A stretch of DNA of 64,000 nucleotides from SSF14 sp046331245. Lineage in GTDB: Bacteria; Actinomycetota; Acidimicrobiia; Acidimicrobiales; Microtrichaceae. Position numbers and translations under genes: made by a program. Under the pieces are notes generated by a model. That model saw only the letters and a list, made by a program, of their open reading frames with translations. It did no database searches and was not told where the DNA came from. Positions 45,239 to 53,942 of this stretch are shown in pieces. Position 1 is the stretch's first letter. Each line of letters starts with the position of its first letter. The stretch is from positions 211,640-275,639 of the forward strand of contig JAXLRH010000006.1 of the NCBI GenBank assembly GCA_046331245.1. The letters are read 5' to 3'.

Positions 45239-46200
45239 CGGACGCCCGCCGCCGCCGGCATCGCCGCCAGACGTTCGTCGGCGTCGAACCACTCGAGGTC
45301 CACGGCCGACTGGTCGGCCGAGCGGTACCAGGCCAACGAGCGATCGACGAAGGTGTCGAGGTCGAGCATGCTGCCGTCGGCGAGCCGCCATGCGTAGGTG
45401 CCGCGGAGGCCGAGGCGCTCGGCGAGGCCCGGGTACAGCGGCCACACCTCCGCCGTCGCGAGCAGGCCGTCGGGGATGACGCGCTCCCAGTCGTACTCGA
45501 CGCGGCTGCGCTCGGCGCCGAGCTGCAATGCGACCGACCGGCCGAGCTGCACGATGGCGTCGATGCGGGGGTGGTTGTCGGTGAGCATGAACGCGCCCCG
45601 CCCGGCGAGCGGCAGGTACCACTCCCCCAGGTCGCAGTCGCTCTCCGTCATGGCCTGCCCGAGGAGGGTCATGCTGTGCGCCCACAGCTCGTGATAGCCG
45701 AGCGCCTCGAACACGTCGGTGCGGAACCAGGACACGATCTCGGCGGCCGACGCGCCCGTTCGCGCTCCCCAGAGCACGAGACGCGAGTGATAGCCCCGTG
45801 TGAGCCCCGACCACTCGCCGCCACCGGGCGCCGGCACGTGCACGATGTCGGGGTGGAACGCCGCGAAGTAGATCTGCGGGACGACGATCAGTCGGGCCGA
45901 GCTCGCCGCGCTCGTCAGCAGGGCAGCGCCGGCGTCGTACCCGATGGTGGTCACCACGACGTCGGCCCGCGCTGCCAACGCCACGATGTCGGGCGTGACC
46001 CGACCGGGCCACATCATCGGCACCACGTCGGCGCCGGGCAGCGAGCACCGCAGCGTGGCGGCGATGCCGGCCGTCTGGCAGTTGCCCAGGACGAGGATGC
46101 GCTGCGCCGGCGCATCGGCCCACGACGGCGTCGCAGCCGACGGCCGTCCCACCAGTGCGGCACCGCGGCGGCGGACGCCACGCAGCAGTTCGTTCCTCAT
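45235..46200 (-). CDS. WcbI-like polysaccharide biosynthesis protein
   Basis: A 321-residue protein that starts with a basic stretch, then ILVLGNCQTAGIAATLR, the GNCQ signature of WcbI, a capsule biosynthesis protein with an SGNH-like fold that binds acetyl-CoA or CoA. Further segments are VVVTTIGYDAGAALL, RLIVVPQIYFAAFHPD and FMLTDNHPRIDAIVQLG, the last with a family Asp/His pattern. A GGAGG ribosome site precedes ATG. It is immediately upstream of and overlaps the GSCFA gene, so the two likely act together on one surface glycan. Confidence 0.83.
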   Translation of the reverse strand: MRNELLRGVRRRGAALVGRPSAATPSWADAPAQRILVLGNCQTAGIAATLRCSLPGADVVPMMWPGRVTPDIVALAARADVVVTTIGYDAGAALLTSAASSARLIVVPQIYFAAFHPDIVHVPAPGGGEWSGLTRGYHSRLVLWGARTGASAAEIVSWFRTDVFEALGYHELWAHSMTLLGQAMTESDCDLGEWYLPLAGRGAFMLTDNHPRIDAIVQLGRSVALQLGAERSRVEYDWERVIPDGLLATAEVWPLYPGLAERLGLRGTYAWRLADGSMLDLDTFVDRSLAWYRSADQSAVDLEWFDADERLAAMPAAAGVR

Positions 46201-46227
46201 CGCAGCCTCCGTGCCGAGATGCTAGCC

Positions 46228-46887
46228 ATGACCTCCATGACCGCGATCCCCGCCGCCGACCGGCGTCACGTGCGCGGCGACGTGGCGCGGAAGCTGAACA
46301 ACGCCCTCACCATGCAGTTCCGCGCCGGGCCCGACATCACCGTCGCGACCGCGCTGCAGAGCGGCGCGGACGGGGTGGGCGCGAAGGCCGGCATCCTGTT
46401 CGGGTTCCGCAACGGCGGGCCGGGCACCCACGTGCTGACCTCGGCGGACGGCGCCGAGCTGCGGATCACCTCGCGAGCCGACGACTCGACGCTCATCGGC
46501 GGGAGCGACGGGACCGTGCTCGTCGAGGTGCGACGGGGCGACACGTCGGTCGCCACGCTGGCCGACGGCACCGAGGTGTTCTCCGTGGTCCCGGCGCCCG
46601 ACGGCGACCGGACGGTCGAGGCGTTCCGGACGGTGCTGCTGGACCCGCCGGGGACGCGCCTCGCGAGGCTCGACGTGATCCGCTCGTCGGCCGGCTGGTC
46701 GCTCGGCCGCGAGCTCGCCGATCAGATCGAGTGGTTCGGTCGCGCCGGACAGGGCCTCAAGCTCCCCGTGCACGGCACGGCGCTCGCCTTCGACCGCGAT
46801 CCGTCCGATCTCGAGTTCGACACGGCGTTGGCCGTGTGCGTGGACATGGCGATCGGCCTGCGGCCCTACATCGCCGCCATGGCGTAG
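46228..46887 (+). CDS. Hypothetical protein
   Basis: A 219-residue soluble protein of alternating short beta-strands: DVARKLNNALTMQFRAGPDI, THVLTSADGAELRITSRADD, TVLVEVRRGDTSVATLADGT, FRTVLLDPPGTRLARLDVIR, then a short helix. The repeated strands and internal similarity recall a Tubby-C/LURP-one-like barrel, but I cannot assign a family. It is divergent from the WcbI-like gene by 27 bases and convergent with a lipoprotein gene. Codon use is normal for the window, so it is probably a real gene. Confidence 0.7.
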   Translation: MTSMTAIPAADRRHVRGDVARKLNNALTMQFRAGPDITVATALQSGADGVGAKAGILFGFRNGGPGTHVLTSADGAELRITSRADDSTLIGGSDGTVLVEVRRGDTSVATLADGTEVFSVVPAPDGDRTVEAFRTVLLDPPGTRLARLDVIRSSAGWSLGRELADQIEWFGRAGQGLKLPVHGTALAFDRDPSDLEFDTALAVCVDMAIGLRPYIAAMA

Positions 46888-46899
46888 GCCGCGTTCGCG

Positions 46900-47208
46900 T
46901 CAGCGGCGACGGCCCTTCCGCTGGTGCACCTCGGGCGTCTCGCACCCGCCGGTCGCCTTGGCCGACGCGATCGGCGCCGCCGTCGTGGTGGTGGTCGACG
47001 GAGCGGGCGTCGGGCACGCGCCGTCGTCGGGGGCGGGGTGCGCGTTCTCGATGCGGGTCACGATCGTCGCGATGCCGTCCGCGAGACTCTGCGGGATCGG
47101 GTGTCCGTGGCTGGTGAAGAAGTCCTGCACCTCGGCGCCGGTGCACCCGGCGAGGAGGACCGGGCTGGCGACGAGGGCGAGTGCGGCGAGGGTGCGTCGT
47201 GGGGTCAT
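46900..47208 (-). CDS. Small lipoprotein of unknown function
   Basis: A 102-residue lipoprotein. The signal peptide is RRTLAALALVASPVLLAGC with lipobox LLAGC. The mature part has GAEVQDFFTSHGHPIPQSLADGIATIVTRIE, then a Thr/Pro-rich stretch and two further Cys residues (GACPTPAPS and GGCETPEV) that could form a disulfide, ending in a basic RKGRRR. It lies in the 5' direction of a Tat-exported lipoprotein gene, with no recognised domain. The stop is 12 bases from the convergent gene. Confidence 0.75.
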   Translation of the reverse strand: MTPRRTLAALALVASPVLLAGCTGAEVQDFFTSHGHPIPQSLADGIATIVTRIENAHPAPDDGACPTPAPSTTTTTAAPIASAKATGGCETPEVHQRKGRRR

Positions 47209-47275
47209 GGACGCCTATCGGCGCATGCGGCTCCGGAACTTGAGCGCGCAGGAACCGCGCGCCCGAACCGGGGCT

Positions 47276-49450
47276 TCAGTCGACGACGCGCCCGCCGGTC
47301 GTGAAGTCGATCCGCAGCCGCGAACCGCCGTCGGCGATGTCGAACCCCTCCCCCAGGTGGCACTGCTCGGCCCACGGGCTGGAGTGGCGGGGATGGTCGC
47401 GCAGGGCACGCGCTGCGCCGGCCACGCGGAAGGCGCCCACGGTGCCGAACTCGAGCAGGCCCTCCATCGGCGATGCGTACGACACGGCGACCTCCGGGCC
47501 GGTCCGTGTCACGGTCACCGGAGCGGCGGACACGGCGGCGACGAAGTCGGCGAACGAGCCGTGGTCGGCGCGGCGACCGACCTCGACCACCCAGGCGTTG
47601 TCCGCGCCGCCGTGCGCCACCAGGTCGAACGGGAGCGTGTGCCCGTCGGTGGCCTCGGTCGCGGGCGAGAGCGGGCGCCACTGCGTCGGCCGCTCCGACC
47701 ACAGCGCGACGTAGCCGTCGCCTGTGCGGGCGAACACCCACCCGGCCGCCTCGACGACCTCGTCGAAGCGGTCCTGCGGGAAGAAGGCGTGGGTGTAGGG
47801 CTGGTAGCCGAAGTAGGGCCCGAGCACCGCGTCGGTCGGCGACACGTACGACGGTCGGTAGATGTGGATGGCGGCGCGGCCCGACTGTGCGGATCGCGGC
47901 ATCGACGCGGTGCCGGTCCAGTAGCCGTTGTCCGAGCCCCAGTCGAGCGACGCCGCCGGTGCCTTCTGCGGATGCGTCGTGAACACGACGGCTCGCGGAT
48001 CGAGCGTGGCCTGCCACGCATGGGACTGCTCCATGGCGTCGCCGAAGCGGTGATCGACCGCGGAGGAGAGCATGGCATCGGGGCTGCGCCAGGTGTACGT
48101 GTGCGCCTCGCCCAGCACGCCCTGCGCCGCGAACGACGCGAGCTCGCGGATGACCACCTGGAGGATGCCGGCGTTGATGTCGGCGAACTGCTTCACCACC
48201 GCGAACCGCTGGAAGAGCTCGGTGTCGAGGAGGTTCCAGCGCTTGGCCGCGTCGAGGGTCACCGGCAGCATCTGCCACGCCGTGAGCGCTCCCTGCGACC
48301 ACCAGAACGGCAGGTTGGCAGGGTCGGAGTACGGACGGTTGGCGAGCGTCGGCGGAGCGAGCGAGAACTCCTCGTGGGGGTCCAGCGCGACGCCGTGGCG
48401 CTCCCGGATGGTGGCCACCTCGCTGGTGCGCGCGACGTTCCGGATCACCGCCGGCAGCCGGTAGCGCGTGCTCCCGCAGAGGAACGTGGGGCCGATGTCG
48501 GTGGTGCTCTGGTACGGCTGGTCGGTGGTGTCGAACAGCAGCTTCGCCGTACCGAACGTGGTCTCCACCAGCGAGTTGGTCTTGGCACCCTTGTAGGTTC
48601 GGCCGTGCGTGACGCCGTACGCGCCCTTCATCGTGTGGGTCGCCAGGTCGAACAACGCGACGTCGGCCGCCGCCGCCGCAAGGCTCACGAGCTCCTCGTC
48701 CGGCGCGAACTCGACGAGCGTCAGCAGCGGCGCGTAGTCGTACTTCATGTAGATGTTGGAGTGCCACTCGCTGAAGCCATACGTGGCGCGCTCGCGGATC
48801 CAGTCGACGATGCGCTGACGGGAGCGTGCCGCGTGCTGTGCACCGGTGAGGCCGGTGAAGGTGAACACGCGATCGGGCACGGCCAGGCCGCCGAGGTACT
48901 CGTCGACGGCGAACATGATGCGGTGGTTCTCCGACCAGAACCACTTGTTGTCGAGCGCGCCGGCGGGCAGCGGATCGTCGTACCGGTAGCGGGCGCCGGC
49001 GATGGACGCGCGAATCGCTTCCATCGTGTCCGCAGGCAGCACGCCGTCGCCGAGCCGCACGACCCACTGCAGGCTCATCAGCTCGAAGTCGTCGGTGTCG
49101 CGGAACGGGTCGGGGTCGACGAGCGCGGGGGTCACGGCGGCCGGCGTCCAGGAGAACCCCGGCTCACGGGCGGCGCGAATCAGGTGGGCGATGACGCTGG
49201 CGCTGTTGGTGGGCTGCAGCGTCTGGGTGGCGAGCGAGAGGTACTCCGAAACCCGGGCGCCGAAGACGCCCTCGTCGATCAGCCCGGCCGAGCCCACCGG
49301 AGGCAGCGGGCCGAACCCGCCGATCGCCGGCGGCGCGCACGTGGGCAGCGGGCCACCGCCACCACCGTCGGGGACGCAACCGGCGAGGCCCGCCGCGCCC
49401 GCGGCGCCGAACGCCCCTGCGAGCAGGAATTCACGTCTCGTCGGCCTCAT
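47276..49450 (-). CDS. Large Tat-exported lipoprotein, hydrolase-like
   Basis: A 724-residue secreted protein. The signal combines a twin-arginine motif (PTRREFLLAG) with a lipobox (LAGC). The mature protein has a helical N-terminal region with an alpha/alpha-barrel look (DNKWFWSENHRIMFAVDEYL, YGFSEWHSNIYMKYDYAPLL, TWRSPDAMLSSAVDHRFGDA), then a beta-rich C-terminal region (GYVALWSERPTQWRPLSP). The repeated Trp/His/Asp helices resemble polysaccharide lyases or glycosidases acting outside the cell, but no family is certain. A GGGGAGG ribosome site precedes ATG. The korAB genes lie upstream in the same direction. Confidence 0.72.
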   Translation of the reverse strand: MRPTRREFLLAGAFGAAGAAGLAGCVPDGGGGGPLPTCAPPAIGGFGPLPPVGSAGLIDEGVFGARVSEYLSLATQTLQPTNSASVIAHLIRAAREPGFSWTPAAVTPALVDPDPFRDTDDFELMSLQWVVRLGDGVLPADTMEAIRASIAGARYRYDDPLPAGALDNKWFWSENHRIMFAVDEYLGGLAVPDRVFTFTGLTGAQHAARSRQRIVDWIRERATYGFSEWHSNIYMKYDYAPLLTLVEFAPDEELVSLAAAAADVALFDLATHTMKGAYGVTHGRTYKGAKTNSLVETTFGTAKLLFDTTDQPYQSTTDIGPTFLCGSTRYRLPAVIRNVARTSEVATIRERHGVALDPHEEFSLAPPTLANRPYSDPANLPFWWSQGALTAWQMLPVTLDAAKRWNLLDTELFQRFAVVKQFADINAGILQVVIRELASFAAQGVLGEAHTYTWRSPDAMLSSAVDHRFGDAMEQSHAWQATLDPRAVVFTTHPQKAPAASLDWGSDNGYWTGTASMPRSAQSGRAAIHIYRPSYVSPTDAVLGPYFGYQPYTHAFFPQDRFDEVVEAAGWVFARTGDGYVALWSERPTQWRPLSPATEATDGHTLPFDLVAHGGADNAWVVEVGRRADHGSFADFVAAVSAAPVTVTRTGPEVAVSYASPMEGLLEFGTVGAFRVAGAARALRDHPRHSSPWAEQCHLGEGFDIADGGSRLRIDFTTGGRVVD

Positions 49451-49506
49451 GCGCCTCGCCTCCCCAGCATCACCGCTCCGGTGAGGGTACAGCGGGGTCC
49501 GCGAAG

Positions 49507-50556
49507 CTACGAAACGGTCCAGACGGCGCCGGAGTGCAGGAGCGAGCGCAGGTCGCCGGGGCCGGAGCGGTCGACCGCTGCCGCCACCTGCTGCTGCACC
49601 TCGGTCTCGTAGGTGGGTCGCTCCACGTCGCGGAACACGCCGACCGGCGTGGGCGCGTGGGGGCCCGTCGACAGGCGGCTCAGCGCGAACGCCAGCGTCG
49701 GGTCGTCGCGGTGCTCGTCGTGGACGAGGAGGTGGTCGACGCCCACCTTCGCCGTCTCGCACACGTACGGCTCGCCGAACTCGTTGACCGCCACACCGTG
49801 CTGGCCGTCCTCGCCGAAGCGGATCGGCTCGCCGTGCACCAGCGGGATGAGCATGTCCGGTCGGACGTCGCGCTTCAGCAGGCCGTCGAAGGCGCCGTCG
49901 TTGAACACGTTGCAGTTCTGGAACACCTCGACGAACGAGGCGCCGCGGTGCTCGTGCGCACGGCGGAACGTCTCCATCATGTGCTTGCGGTCGGTGTCGT
50001 GCGTGCGGGCGACGAACGAGGCCTCGGCCCCGATCGCCACCGAGATCGGGTTGAACGGGTGGTCGACGGAGCCGAACGGCGTCGACTTCGTGACCTTGCC
50101 GATCTCCGACGTGGGCGAGTACTGCCCCTTCGTGAGGCCGTAGATCTGGTTGTTCAACATGAGGATGTTGAGGTTCACGTTGCGGCGCAGCGCGTGGATG
50201 AGGTGGTTGCCGCCGATCGACAGCATGTCGCCGTCACCGCCGATCACCCACACCGAGAGGTCGGGGCGGGCGACGGCGACGCCGGTGGCGAGCGCCGGCG
50301 CGCGGCCGTGGATCGAGTGCACCCCGTAGGTGTTCATGTAGTACGGCAGGCGGGCGGCGCAGCCGATGCCCGAGATGAACACGGTGTTGTGCGGCTCGAT
50401 GCCCAGCTCGGGCATGAGGAACTGGATGGCCGCGAGGATGCCGTAGTCGCCGCAGCCCGGGCACCACCGCACCTCCTGGTCGGACTCCCAGTCCTTGCGA
50501 CCGAGCCCGATCGCGACGCCCGTGCCGTTTCCGTTGCCGTTTCCGTTCGCGTTCAT
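49507..50556 (-). CDS. korB: 2-oxoacid:ferredoxin oxidoreductase beta subunit
   Basis: A 349-residue thiamine diphosphate-binding subunit. After an Asn/Gly repeat at the N-terminus, motifs include RWCPGCGDYGILAAIQFL, the ThDP region VWVIGGDGDMLSIGGNHLIH with LNNQIYGLTKGQYSPT, and SFVEVFQNCNVFNDG. The Cys of CPGCGDYG and others may help ligate an iron-sulfur cluster. With KorA it oxidatively decarboxylates 2-oxoglutarate (or another 2-oxoacid) to the acyl-CoA, reducing ferredoxin. The ATG overlaps the korA stop (ATGA). Confidence 0.94.
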   Translation of the reverse strand: MNANGNGNGNGTGVAIGLGRKDWESDQEVRWCPGCGDYGILAAIQFLMPELGIEPHNTVFISGIGCAARLPYYMNTYGVHSIHGRAPALATGVAVARPDLSVWVIGGDGDMLSIGGNHLIHALRRNVNLNILMLNNQIYGLTKGQYSPTSEIGKVTKSTPFGSVDHPFNPISVAIGAEASFVARTHDTDRKHMMETFRRAHEHRGASFVEVFQNCNVFNDGAFDGLLKRDVRPDMLIPLVHGEPIRFGEDGQHGVAVNEFGEPYVCETAKVGVDHLLVHDEHRDDPTLAFALSRLSTGPHAPTPVGVFRDVERPTYETEVQQQVAAAVDRSGPGDLRSLLHSGAVWTVS

Positions 50557-52403
50557 CGCCCGACCACCTCCATGATTCGCGCCTCCATCTCGGCGGCCCG
50601 GAACGGCAGGCCGTTGACCTGCACGTAGCTCTCCGCGTCCACGAGGAACTCGGCGCGGATCAGTCGGGCCAGTTGCCCGAGGTTCGCCTCGGGCACGAGC
50701 ACCCGGCGGTAGCGCGAGAGCACGTCGCCGAGGTCGGCGGGGAACGGGCTCAGGTGGGTGAGGTGCGCCTGGGCGATGGGTTGGCCTCGCCCGCGCACCC
50801 GGCGCACGCCGGCCGTGATCGCGGCCCAGGTGGAGCCCCATCCGAGGACGAGCACCTCGGCGCCCTCGTCGTGGTCGAGCTCCACGCCGGGGATGTCGTT
50901 CGCGATGCCGTCGATCTTCGCCTGCCGGAGGTGGACCATGTTCGAGTGGTTCTCCGGCTGGTAGCTGATGTTGCCGGTGCCGTCCTGCTTCTCGATGCCG
51001 CCGATGCGGTGCATGAGGTGCGGTGTGCCGGGCACCGCCCACGGCCGGGCGAGCGTCTCGGGGTCGCGGAGGTACGGCCAGTAGTCGGGGCTCCCGTCGG
51101 GCCCGACGTGGTTGGTCGCCGTGGCGAAGTCGACCGAGATGTCGGGCAGCGCGTCCACGTCGGGGAGCAACCAGGGCTCGGCGCCGTTCGCGAGGTAGCC
51201 GTCGGTGAGGAGGATCACGGGCGTGCGGTACTTCAGTGCGATGCGGCACGCCTCGAATGCGGCGTCGAAGCAGCCCGACGGCGACTTGGCGGCCACCACC
51301 GGGAGCGGCGACTCGCCGTGGCGGCCGAACATCGCCAGCAGCAGGTCCGTCTGCTCCGTCTTGGTGGGCATGCCGGTCGACGGGCCGGCGCGCTGCACGT
51401 CGACCACCACCATCGGCAGCTCGAGGCTGATCGCGAGACCCAGCGCCTCCGCCTTCAGGTCGAGGCCGGGGCCGCTCGTGCCGGTGATGGCGAGGTTGCC
51501 GGCGAACGCGGCGCCGATGGCGATCGTCGCCGCGGCGATCTCGTCCTCGGCCTGCATCGTGCGGCACCCGAAGTTCTTCAACTTCGACAGCTCGTGGAGG
51601 ATGTCCGACGCCGGCGTGATCGGGTAGCTCGCGTAAAGCAGGGGCAGCTTCGCCTGGTGCGACGCGGCGACGAGGCCGAGGGCGAGCGCCGTGTTGCCGA
51701 TCACGTTGCGGTAGGTGCCGGGCGGCAGGCTGGCCGGCTTCACCTCGTACGGGTGCTCGAAGAGCTCGGCCGTCTCGCCGAAGTTCCGGCCGGCCTTGAA
51801 CGCCGCGCTGTTCGAGTCGCGCACCAGCGGCTTGTTGGCGAAGTGCTTGTCGATCCACTCGAGCAGCGGGGCCGCCGGCCGGGTGTACATCCAGCAGACG
51901 AGACCGAGCGCGAAGAAGTTCTTCGAGCGCTCCGCGTCGCGTGACTTCACGCCCAGCGGCTTGGTGGCCTCGAGGGTGATCGAGGTCATCGGCACCTGGT
52001 ACACGGTGAAGGCCTCGAGCGACCCGTCGAGCAGCGGGTTGGTCGCGCAGTGGGCCTTCTCGAGGTCGCGTTCGGTGAACGCGTCGCTGTTGACGATGAC
52101 GGTCGAGCCCGGCGACAGGTCGGCCAGGTTCGCGACGAGCGCCGCCGGGTTCATCGCGATCAGGACGTTCGGCGCGTCACCCGGGGTGACGATGTCGTGG
52201 TCGGAGATGTGCACCTGGAACGACGACACCCCCATCACCGTTCCGGCCGGCGCGCGTATCTCCGCGGGGTAGTTCGGCAGGGTGGCGAGGTCGTTGCCGA
52301 AGGCGGCCGACAGCTCGGTGAAGCGGTCGCCCACGAGCTGCATTCCGTCCCCGGAATCGCCCGCGAAACGGATCACGACACGGTCCAACGTCGTCGACGT
52401 CAT
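50553..52403 (-). CDS. korA: 2-oxoacid:ferredoxin oxidoreductase alpha subunit
   Basis: A 616-residue fusion of the gamma and alpha domains, as usual in actinobacteria. The gamma part begins VVIRFAGDSGDGMQLVGDRF and includes PNYPAEIRAPAGTVMGVSS; the alpha part has YASYPITPASDILHELS, MQAEDEIAAATIAIGAAFAG, TGTSGPGLDLKAEALGLA and KTEQTDLLLAMFGRHGE. The complex replaces or complements 2-oxoglutarate dehydrogenase in many actinobacteria. A minus-strand TAGTGT (52451-52456) lies about 48 bases before the ATG, and an AGGTG-like site follows. The korB gene is coupled downstream. Confidence 0.95.
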   Translation of the reverse strand: MTSTTLDRVVIRFAGDSGDGMQLVGDRFTELSAAFGNDLATLPNYPAEIRAPAGTVMGVSSFQVHISDHDIVTPGDAPNVLIAMNPAALVANLADLSPGSTVIVNSDAFTERDLEKAHCATNPLLDGSLEAFTVYQVPMTSITLEATKPLGVKSRDAERSKNFFALGLVCWMYTRPAAPLLEWIDKHFANKPLVRDSNSAAFKAGRNFGETAELFEHPYEVKPASLPPGTYRNVIGNTALALGLVAASHQAKLPLLYASYPITPASDILHELSKLKNFGCRTMQAEDEIAAATIAIGAAFAGNLAITGTSGPGLDLKAEALGLAISLELPMVVVDVQRAGPSTGMPTKTEQTDLLLAMFGRHGESPLPVVAAKSPSGCFDAAFEACRIALKYRTPVILLTDGYLANGAEPWLLPDVDALPDISVDFATATNHVGPDGSPDYWPYLRDPETLARPWAVPGTPHLMHRIGGIEKQDGTGNISYQPENHSNMVHLRQAKIDGIANDIPGVELDHDEGAEVLVLGWGSTWAAITAGVRRVRGRGQPIAQAHLTHLSPFPADLGDVLSRYRRVLVPEANLGQLARLIRAEFLVDAESYVQVNGLPFRAAEMEARIMEVVGR

Positions 52404-52497
52404 GTGCCCTCGATTCTGATCGCCGGAGGTGTTCCGGCCCCTCGATCGGGACACTACCCCTGTGGGGGGCGGTGTGGTCGCGATGGGCTGAGGGCCC

Positions 52498-53892
52498 TCA
52501 GCTCACGACCTTCGGCAGCGTCTGCGGCGTCGGCGGAACGGCGGCCGGGAGGGTTCGCGTCGCCTCGTGGGCGGCCATCGTCGCGGCCGTGTCGGGCAGC
52601 TTCGGCACGGTCGTGTCCGGGGTCGAGAAGTCGAACACCTCGGTGAGGTCGGCGCAGGTCGAGCGCCGCCACTCGCTGAGGTTCGCCACCTCGACCCCGA
52701 AGCGGGTCTCCAGGAACCGGAGCGTCGAGGTGTGGTCGAAGACCGAGTTGTTCACGCGACCGCCCCTCGTCCAGGGCGAGCACACCGTGGTGGGCACGCG
52801 GAATCCGAGCCCGATCGGCGTGTCGTTCACGAACTCGCCGGGCGTGCCCGTCGGCGGGAGCGGCGGGGCGACGTGGTCGAAGTAGCCGCCGTTCTCGTCG
52901 TAGCTCAGGATGAACGCCGTCCTGGCCCAGACCTTCGGGTTGGCCATGAGCGCCGCGAGCGTGCGGGCCGCGAGGTCGATGCCCGGCGCCGGTGAACCGG
53001 CGGACGGGTGCTCCGACGTGGCGGCCGGGGTGACGATCCAGCTCACCTGCGGGAGGTTGCCGGCAGCGACGTCCGCCTCGAACGTGCCGGCCGGTCGGGT
53101 GCGCATGCCGGCGTCGTAGAGGTCGTCGGTGGGCGCGAGCTTCTGGAACGAGGTGAAGTACTCGACGACGTTGTCCTCGTAGTCGTCCTCCTCCTGGTAC
53201 ACCCGCCAGGAGATGCCGGCCTTCTGCAACCGCTCCGGGTACGTCTCCCATCCGAAGGGACCGTCGAGGTTCTCGAAGGCGGGCCCGCCGTACTTCCCCT
53301 CCGCGTCGATCGTGCCGGTCATCGAGTAGAGCCGGTTGGGTCGCGTCGGGCCGATGACCGAGCAGAAGGAGTGGTCGCACAGCGTGAACGCGTCGGCGAG
53401 CGCATGGGGGTACGGCAGGTCCTCGGCGGTGAAGTAGCCCATCGTCGCCACCTCGAGGTGGGCGAAGCCGTCCATCGCGCCCTTGTTCCAGTAGCCGTGC
53501 TGGGGAAACCATCCGTGCTGGGGGTCGGGGCCGTACGCGCCGGACGTCGTCGTGGTGTCGAGCCGGTACGGCAGCACGAAGCCATCGGGGTGGAGGGCCG
53601 TGTCCTGGTACCAGATCGGCCGGCCGTCGGGGCGTGACATCACGTCGGCGTCGCCGAAGCCGCGCACGCCGCGGCGGGTGCCGAAGTAATGGTCGAACGA
53701 GCGGTTCTCCTGCATGAGGATCACGACGTGGTCGACGTCACGGATCGAGCCCGGACGGGGCCGGGACGTCGTCGACGCCGCTGCCCGCCTTGACGAGTCC
53801 ACGTCGTCGTCGGCGCAGCCCGCCAGCCCCGCAGCGCCGGCGCCCGCGGCGAGCGACGCCGCCATGAACTCACGTCGTGACCAACCACCCAT
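52498..53892 (-). CDS. Tat-exported phospholipase C-like enzyme
   Basis: A 464-residue secreted phosphoesterase. The signal is twin-arginine (WSRREFMAASLAAG) with a lipobox (LAGC). The alkaline-phosphatase-superfamily site is seen in VVILMQENRSFDHYFGT, and other landmarks are DHSFCSVIGPTRPNRLYSMTG, AFILSYDENGGYFDHVAPP (metal-binding Asp/Glu/His) and HTSTLRFLETRFGV. This is the bacterial phospholipase C/acid phosphatase group, which cleaves phospholipids or phosphate esters outside the cell. ATG at 53892 was taken. It may supply phosphate to the Pst system, although no PHO box was seen upstream. Confidence 0.9.
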   Translation of the reverse strand: MGGWSRREFMAASLAAGAGAAGLAGCADDDVDSSRRAAASTTSRPRPGSIRDVDHVVILMQENRSFDHYFGTRRGVRGFGDADVMSRPDGRPIWYQDTALHPDGFVLPYRLDTTTTSGAYGPDPQHGWFPQHGYWNKGAMDGFAHLEVATMGYFTAEDLPYPHALADAFTLCDHSFCSVIGPTRPNRLYSMTGTIDAEGKYGGPAFENLDGPFGWETYPERLQKAGISWRVYQEEDDYEDNVVEYFTSFQKLAPTDDLYDAGMRTRPAGTFEADVAAGNLPQVSWIVTPAATSEHPSAGSPAPGIDLAARTLAALMANPKVWARTAFILSYDENGGYFDHVAPPLPPTGTPGEFVNDTPIGLGFRVPTTVCSPWTRGGRVNNSVFDHTSTLRFLETRFGVEVANLSEWRRSTCADLTEVFDFSTPDTTVPKLPDTAATMAAHEATRTLPAAVPPTPQTLPKVVS

Positions 53893-53942
53893 GTGTCCCA
53901 CCCCTCGAGATCGTCCGGTTGCGGACCGGCGCCGACGATACG

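Noticed and set aside
46958..49612. An 884-codon plus-strand open frame across the Tat lipoprotein gene
   Set aside because: The minus-strand gene has a clear Tat signal and lipobox; the plus frame has composition typical of a shadow frame and no recognisable domain.
49507..52403. Pyruvate or indolepyruvate ferredoxin oxidoreductase
   Set aside because: The gamma-alpha fusion order and the VVIRFAGDSGDGMQ start fit the KorA/KorB-type enzymes better; the exact 2-oxoacid is still uncertain.
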